Source: an uncultured Anaerolineae bacterium (lineage in GTDB: Bacteria; Chloroflexota; Anaerolineae; B4-G1; DUEL01). Taken from it: a stretch of DNA of 9,110 nt. The DNA lies in the NCBI GenBank assembly GCA_937942115.1, contig CALDFY010000359.1:1-9110 (forward strand), in the 5' to 3' direction. The translations under genes and the position numbers were made by a program. Of the stretch, positions 5,833 through 9,110 are shown in pieces. The number at the start of each line of letters is the position of its first letter. Positions within the stretch are counted from its first letter, which is position 1. The notes beneath the pieces were generated by a model. It made no database searches. It saw only the letters and a program-made list of their open reading frames with translations, and was not told the origin of the DNA.

Positions 5833-6618
5833 TTACACCAGGCGCCCGCTCTCAATGATCCGGGCCAGGAACTGGCGGGTGCGGGGGTCCTGAGGACAGG
5901 TGAAAATCTGGTCCGGCGGGCCCTCCTCCACCAGAACGCCCCCTTCCATGTAGACGACCCGGTCGGCGACCTCGTGGGCAAACCCCATCTCGTGGGTGAC
6001 GATGATCATCGTCGTCCCTTCCATCGCCAGGTCCTTCATCACCGAGAGCACCTCGCCGATGAGTTCGGGGTCCAGCGCCGAGGTCGGCTCGTCAAACAGC
6101 ATCACCTTTGGCTCCATTGCCAGCGCGCGGGCGATGGCAATGCGCTGCTTCTGCCCCCCGGAGAGGCGGATGGGGTGGACGTCCTGCTTATCCAGCAGTC
6201 CCACTTTGCGCAGCAGTTCCCGGGCTTTCTCCACCGCCTGTTCCTTCGGCACCCCTTTGACGACCATCGGTGCCTCAATGATGTTCTCCAGCGCCGTCTT
6301 GTGGGGAAAGACGTTGAAGTCCTGGAAGACCATCCCGGTCTTCAGCCGCAGGTCCCGCGCCCGGGCGCGGGATTCGGGGAGCAGTTCGCCGTCGGCGGCC
6401 TCTACGGTGATTCCATCAATCTCTATCCGACCGCTGGTGGGCTCTTCCAGCAGGTTGAGGCAGCGCAGAAAAGTGGACTTGCCGGAGCCGCTGCGGCCGA
6501 TGATGACCACCACTTCCTGCGGGTAGACCTCCAGGGAGATGCCCCGCAGGACGTGGAGGAGGCCGAACCACTTATGGAGATTCTGGACGCGGACGATGGG
6601 GTTACCGTTCGTACGCAT
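5833..6618 (-). CDS. Polar amino-acid ABC transporter ATP-binding protein (GlnQ/HisP/ArtP type)
   Basis: This 261-residue nucleotide-binding subunit of a polar amino-acid uptake importer hydrolyses ATP at the inner face of the membrane. All ABC motifs are present: Walker A GRSGSGKST (41-49), Q-loop VFQDFNVFPH (97-106), signature LSGGQ (152-156), Walker B VMLFDEP (172-178), D-loop SALD (180-183) and switch His H209 in VTHE. FNVFPHKTALENI is the PAAT-subfamily pattern. The ATG at 6618 is chosen because MRTNGNPIVRVQNLHKWFG gives the usual short N-terminus. Upstream codons would read through the permease gene in another frame. The first 17 bases overlap the permease 3' end, so translation is probably coupled; no strong ribosome-binding site is seen. 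It is the last gene of the binding protein-permease-ATPase operon. Confidence 0.95.
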   Translation of the reverse strand: MRTNGNPIVRVQNLHKWFGLLHVLRGISLEVYPQEVVVIIGRSGSGKSTFLRCLNLLEEPTSGRIEIDGITVEAADGELLPESRARARDLRLKTGMVFQDFNVFPHKTALENIIEAPMVVKGVPKEQAVEKARELLRKVGLLDKQDVHPIRLSGGQKQRIAIARALAMEPKVMLFDEPTSALDPELIGEVLSVMKDLAMEGTTMIIVTHEMGFAHEVADRVVYMEGGVLVEEGPPDQIFTCPQDPRTRQFLARIIESGRLV

Positions 6619-7468
6619 GGGCCATCCGTTTCTCCAGACGACTTTGCAGCCAGGAGGAGACGACGGTGAGAATCCAGTAGAGCGTCGCCGCCACCAGGAG
6701 CATCTCAATGAATTTGCTGTCCTTGCGGGCCAGACGGTTGGCCCGGAAGGTGATTTCCCAGACCCCCATCAGGGAAACCAGCGCCGAGTCCTTCTGCATG
6801 GCGATGAACTGGTTGCCCACATCCGGGATGATGACCCGAATGGCCTGGGGGAGGATGATGCGGCGGAGCATCTGCCAGCGGGTCATCCCCAGCGCGGTGG
6901 CGGCCTCGTACTGCCCATGCCCCACCGCCTGCAGGCCGGCGCGGAAAATCTCTGTCATATATGCGCCATAGTTCAGGCTCAGCGCCAGGATGCCCGATTG
7001 AATCTCGCTGAGGGTGAAGATGTCGGCCAGTTGTGGGTATCCCAATGCCTTCAGTTGCTGCCCAATCTGGGGCAAGCCCAGGTAGATGAAGTAGACCTGA
7101 ACCAGCAGAGGAGTCCCCCGGATGACCGAGATATAAAAACTGGAGATGCCCTGGGCGATGGGGTTGCGGGAGAGCCGTCCCAGGGCGCCGAAAAGAGCCA
7201 GCACCGAGGCGATCAGGATGGAGACCAGGGAAACCCCGATGGTCGTCCCCACTCCCCGGAGGACAAAATTGGCGTGCCGGAAGACGTACTGGGGGTCAAA
7301 GCGGAGTTGGAGGAGTCCGGCGGTCAGCAGGGCCAGAAGGATCAGCCAGACGATGCCCACCTTGGTTGTCTCTATCAGGCGGATGCGGCGGGCCTTCCGG
7401 ACCAATGCCAGGCCAACGGCCAGGTCCGGGTCGGATTCGGGAGGGATTTGCAAAACCGTTTCTGCCAT
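6602..7468 (-). CDS. Polar amino-acid ABC transporter permease (HisM/GlnP type)
   Basis: This 288-residue inner-membrane permease has about five or six helices (first near 37-54, then 72-96, 108-132, 158-178 and 255-275), after an unusually long, charged cytoplasmic N-terminus of ~35 residues. Family marks are the IRGTPLLVQVYFIYLGLP segment (116-133) and the EAA loop, which docks onto the ATPase, at 188-211 (EAATALGMTRWQ, ILPQAIR). It presumably works as a homodimer because only one permease gene is present. The ATG at 7468 is preceded by a near-perfect AAGGAGGTG (7480-7472). An upstream ATG at 7549 would run through the 7494-7529 hairpin and adds an unrelated 27 residues. It lies between the binding-protein and ATPase genes. 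Confidence 0.95.
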   Translation of the reverse strand: MAETVLQIPPESDPDLAVGLALVRKARRIRLIETTKVGIVWLILLALLTAGLLQLRFDPQYVFRHANFVLRGVGTTIGVSLVSILIASVLALFGALGRLSRNPIAQGISSFYISVIRGTPLLVQVYFIYLGLPQIGQQLKALGYPQLADIFTLSEIQSGILALSLNYGAYMTEIFRAGLQAVGHGQYEAATALGMTRWQMLRRIILPQAIRVIIPDVGNQFIAMQKDSALVSLMGVWEITFRANRLARKDSKFIEMLLVAATLYWILTVVSSWLQSRLEKRMAHAYER

Positions 7469-7493
7469 CAGCACCTCCTTGATTGTAGAGGGG

Positions 7494-7529
7494 AACGTGC
7501 CAGGCACTTCCGTCAGTGCCTGGCACGTT
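7494..7529. repeat. 36-nt hairpin/double palindrome between binding-protein and permease genes
   Basis: Perfect 15-bp arms (AACGTGCCAGGCACT and its complement) flank the loop TCCGTC. Each arm is also a palindrome around one central base (GTGCC-A-GGCAC and GTGCC-T-GGCAC), the same design as 3932-3966 with a different sequence. It follows the binding-protein stop by 13 bases and precedes the permease ribosome-binding site. A hairpin here could protect or partially terminate the mRNA, so that more binding protein than permease is made (inference from known importer operons). Confidence 0.75.
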
Positions 7530-7542
7530 GCCGCGAAAGCCC

Positions 7543-8469
7543 CTACCACTGCTTCAGCGCGCCCAGGTCAAATGGGGCCGCCGGGCTGGCCAGGTCCAGG
7601 CCGTAGAACTGCTGGCTCAGTTTGGAAAGCGTCCCGTCGGCATGCATCTGCTGGATGATTTCGCTGACCTTCTTGATGAGCGGCAGCGGGTCTTTCCCGG
7701 CGGCCTTGTCCACCGCCGCCGCCAGGTACTCAAAGAAGACCGGGTCGCCCAACTGTTTGATGGGCAGACCGTCGGCGATGGCGCCGGCCCCCGTCGGCTG
7801 GGCCGTCAGCACCGCGTCCAGCCGCACCCCGTCCCCCAGCGCCAGGTCCTGCAGGGCGAAGAGGTCGGTGTCGTAGGGCTTGAGGATGGGGTTCTGGACC
7901 ACCACCTCAAACTTCTCGCCGGGGATCTCCAGGATGCCCTCCAGGTAGTACTCGTAGGTGGTGGCGGTGCCGAAGCCGATGCGCTTGCCGGAGAGGTCGG
8001 AGGGTTTCTGGAAGGTGGTGTTGTCCTTGTGGACGAAAAAGGCCGCCGGGGTGGTGTAGTAGGGCTGGCTGAAGTAGAGTTTCTCCATCCGGGAAGGGGT
8101 GATGGTCATGGAGCCGATGCTGATGTCCCAACGGTCGGCCCAGCCCCCGGCGACGATGAGGTCCCAGTTGGGGGTGACGAAGCAGGCCTCCACCCCCAGC
8201 CGCCGGGCAACCTCTTTGGTCACCTCAATGTCGAAGCCGGCCAGTTCGTTGGCGGTGCGCTGGTCGGAGGTGCATTTGGTGTTGGCCAGGCGCTGGGCCC
8301 CCTCCACCAGTTCCGATTGGGGCGGATAGGCCGGGTCGGTGGAGACGATGAGCGTCCCCCGGGCCAGAACTTCGGCCAGTTTGTCCGGGGGGGGCGTAGC
8401 GGGCGGCTTGCAGGCCGCCACCAGCAGGACAACGGTCAGGACGATCAGGATAGGCGACAGGCGTTTCAT
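7543..8469 (-). CDS. Polar amino-acid ABC transporter substrate-binding lipoprotein (SBP family 3)
   Basis: This 308-residue extracytoplasmic receptor captures the substrate and delivers it to the permease. A lipoprotein signal peptide (MKRLSP, hydrophobic ILIVLTVVLL, lipobox VAAC with C20) is followed by a Pro-rich tether. Family 3 marks are LIVSTDPAYPP (40-50), GFDIEVTKEVARRLGV (78-93), DISIGSMTITPSRMEKLYFSQPYY (115-138, split as DISIGSMTITP and SRMEKLYFSQPYY) and GKRIGFGTATTYEYYLEG (161-178). Between the Pro-Pro and GFD motifs lies an extra stretch (~52-75) containing C66, which may pair with C96. The exact ligand is not predictable. The ATG at 8469 has AAGGAGG (8480-8474) four bases upstream; an ATG at 8640 would start within the attC-like site and is rejected. 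It is the first gene of the importer operon, and I see no convincing promoter upstream. Confidence 0.95.
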   Translation of the reverse strand: MKRLSPILIVLTVVLLVAACKPPATPPPDKLAEVLARGTLIVSTDPAYPPQSELVEGAQRLANTKCTSDQRTANELAGFDIEVTKEVARRLGVEACFVTPNWDLIVAGGWADRWDISIGSMTITPSRMEKLYFSQPYYTTPAAFFVHKDNTTFQKPSDLSGKRIGFGTATTYEYYLEGILEIPGEKFEVVVQNPILKPYDTDLFALQDLALGDGVRLDAVLTAQPTGAGAIADGLPIKQLGDPVFFEYLAAAVDKAAGKDPLPLIKKVSEIIQQMHADGTLSKLSQQFYGLDLASPAAPFDLGALKQW

Positions 8470-8510
8470 CGTTCCTCCTTTCTCCTCTTTCTTGGAATAT
8501 GGATGGATTC

Positions 8511-8537
8511 TTGCGGCGACCGGCCGGGCCGCCGCAA
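8511..8537. repeat. GC-rich inverted repeat in the importer 5' region
   Basis: Arms TTGCGGCG (8511-8518) and CGCCGCAA (8530-8537) enclose CCGGCCGG, itself a palindrome. It lies 42 bases upstream of the binding-protein ATG, within the 171-base gap (8470-8640) that otherwise holds only the attC-like site. It could be an operator, an mRNA leader hairpin, or on the plus strand just a stem followed by AAAG. Its function is unknown. Confidence 0.45.
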
Positions 8538-8567
8538 AAGCCCGGATAAAACTTGCGGACTCCGGGG

Positions 8568-8636
8568 TCCGAACAATATGCGCTTCGCCTGCAGCGCCGG
8601 AGCGAGCGAATTGGTCGGCTGCAAGCGCTGTTGGGC
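8568..8636 (-). other. Integron attC-like recombination site (cassette end)
   Basis: This 69-bp imperfect palindrome reads, on the minus strand, from GCCCAAC (8636-8630, fitting the R'' consensus RYYYAAC) to GTTCGGA (8574-8568, R' position, two departures from GTTRRRY). Folded, AACA/TGTT (8572-8575 with 8629-8632), GCGCTT/AAGCGC (8580-8585 with 8623-8628) and GCAGC/GCTGC (8591-8595 with 8618-8622) pair, with unpaired bases on one side only, the asymmetry typical of attC folded strands. It starts four bases after the stop of the low-GC gene to its right, the standard cassette position. On the opposite strand the R' would be a perfect GTTGGGC (8630-8636), so orientation is not settled. No integrase gene is in the window. 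Confidence 0.6.
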
Positions 8637-8640
8637 GCAT

Positions 8641-9110
8641 TTACATTCCACGAACAAGCATAAGGAGAAGTGTTGCCGCAATGAAATATGCAACAACAGC
8701 TAAAATGGACACCACGCCAGAGACAACGTACTTCAAAACGCTGTTCATCTCTGTCCTGAAAATTTTCGCATTGATCGTAAATCCAATTATGCCGGCTATT
8801 GCCCCAAGCGCACCACCAACAAAAACAAGAGCAATGGGCAAACCACTCCATACCCATTGATACCACTTCAGAGGTTCCACAAGGCTTATCACCTTGTTAT
8901 CCACGACAAGTTGGGGAACATCCAGTCCCATAAATCGTTGTTTCCACCTGGCAACGACCTGTCTGCCATCGTTGGATTGTAACAGCATTTCACCCCGTTT
9001 GCTTCCTTTGGGTGCCGGTTGACCGTTAACGAGAAGTTTGGGTCCTGACCAGAAACTCGTTTTGACTTCAATGTCTTGTCCTTCAAAACCTTCTATATTC
9101 AGTTTGTAAC
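8641..9110 (-). CDS. Small membrane protein, probable gene-cassette product, 5' end outside window
   Basis: The frame is open from the right window edge to the TAA at 8643-8641, giving 155 visible residues. The visible ATG at 8988 is internal, because the codons upstream (YKLNIEGFEGQDIEVKTSFW, then SGPKLLVNGQPAPKGSKRGE) read as ordinary protein. The N-terminal half is a soluble, beta-rich part with a repeated pattern of a short strand plus 'vdG/vnG' turn (LLVNGQPAPKG; QLVVDNKVI). The C-terminal half has a Gly-rich helix pair (about IALVFVGGALGAIAGIIGF) and another hydrophobic stretch (YVVSGVVSILAVVAYFIAA, LLLMLV). I do not recognise a named family and assign no function. Base composition is clearly more AT-rich than in the transporter genes, and an attC-like site follows immediately, so it looks acquired. 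Confidence 0.8.
   Translation of the reverse strand, partial: YKLNIEGFEGQDIEVKTSFWSGPKLLVNGQPAPKGSKRGEMLLQSNDGRQVVARWKQRFMGLDVPQLVVDNKVISLVEPLKWYQWVWSGLPIALVFVGGALGAIAGIIGFTINAKIFRTEMNSVLKYVVSGVVSILAVVAYFIAATLLLMLVRGM

Noticed and set aside
6619..6708. Longer N-terminus for the ABC ATPase starting at 6708
   Set aside because: The added residues are an out-of-frame reading of the permease gene and do not resemble any ABC ATPase N-terminus.
7469..7549. Permease start at the ATG at 7549
   Set aside because: It would translate through the 7494-7529 hairpin and bypass the strong AAGGAGGTG in front of the ATG at 7468.
8470..8640. Binding-protein start at the ATG at 8640
   Set aside because: The extra codons lie in the attC-like site and a GC hairpin; the lipoprotein signal peptide begins correctly at 8469.
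5128..8703. Long plus-strand open frames across the membrane-protein and ABC importer genes
   Set aside because: They are opposite genes with complete motifs on the minus strand, cross intergenic hairpins, and show no family resemblance.
8641..8988. The right-edge membrane protein as a complete 115-residue gene starting at 8988
   Set aside because: The same frame continues open and protein-like to the window edge, with no ribosome-binding site before 8988.
1..9110. tRNA, rRNA, CRISPR array, transposase or phage genes
   Set aside because: I looked on both strands and saw no cloverleaf with CCA-type end, rRNA signature, regularly spaced direct repeats or transposase/phage motifs.

Overview
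Most of the window (about 540 to 8640) is GC-rich, gene-dense bacterial DNA. Short intergenic gaps, overlapping start/stop codons, the protein families and an abundance of palindromic intergenic repeats suggest a Chloroflexota (Anaerolineae-like), possibly thermophilic, organism. This is an inference from style and composition, because no marker gene is present. The first ~535 bases are much more AT-rich. They hold the ends of two tail-to-tail genes, a family 4 uracil-DNA glycosylase (+) and an ArsA-type ATPase (-), whose sequences look Aquificota-like. The second gene is cut off abruptly at the composition change, so the left edge is either a horizontal-transfer breakpoint or, quite possibly, a chimeric assembly joint.

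Layout of the GC-rich part. An extended -10 promoter (534-562) drives an apparently near-leaderless, co-directional (+) cluster: an MJ0936/YfcE-like metallophosphodiesterase, a hotdog acyl-CoA thioesterase, a histidine phosphatase, a bacteriohemerythrin and a GH1 beta-glycosidase. A 35-nt double palindrome (3932-3966) separates it from convergent genes. On the minus strand, read from right to left, come a complete polar amino-acid ABC importer (lipoprotein binding protein, permease, ATPase), then a polytopic membrane protein of unknown function, then a membrane-anchored methyltransferase with a C-terminal zinc-ribbon-like motif. The last two genes lie 10 bases apart and are probably co-transcribed. 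Hairpin-forming repeats sit after the binding-protein gene (7494-7529) and after the ATPase gene (5737-5828), where they could set transcript boundaries and subunit stoichiometry.

Right edge. A gene for a small membrane protein (8641-9110, running out of the window) is clearly less GC-rich than its neighbours. Four bases after its stop codon lies a 69-bp imperfect palindrome with the layout of an integron attC recombination site. A low-GC gene followed directly by attC is the classic gene-cassette arrangement, and this is the most interesting signal in the window. Also notable are a 22-bp palindromic element that occurs twice, in the same reading frame, inside the unknown membrane-protein gene (each copy encoding KINLALR), and the shared two-palindromes-in-a-hairpin design of the 3932 and 7494 elements.
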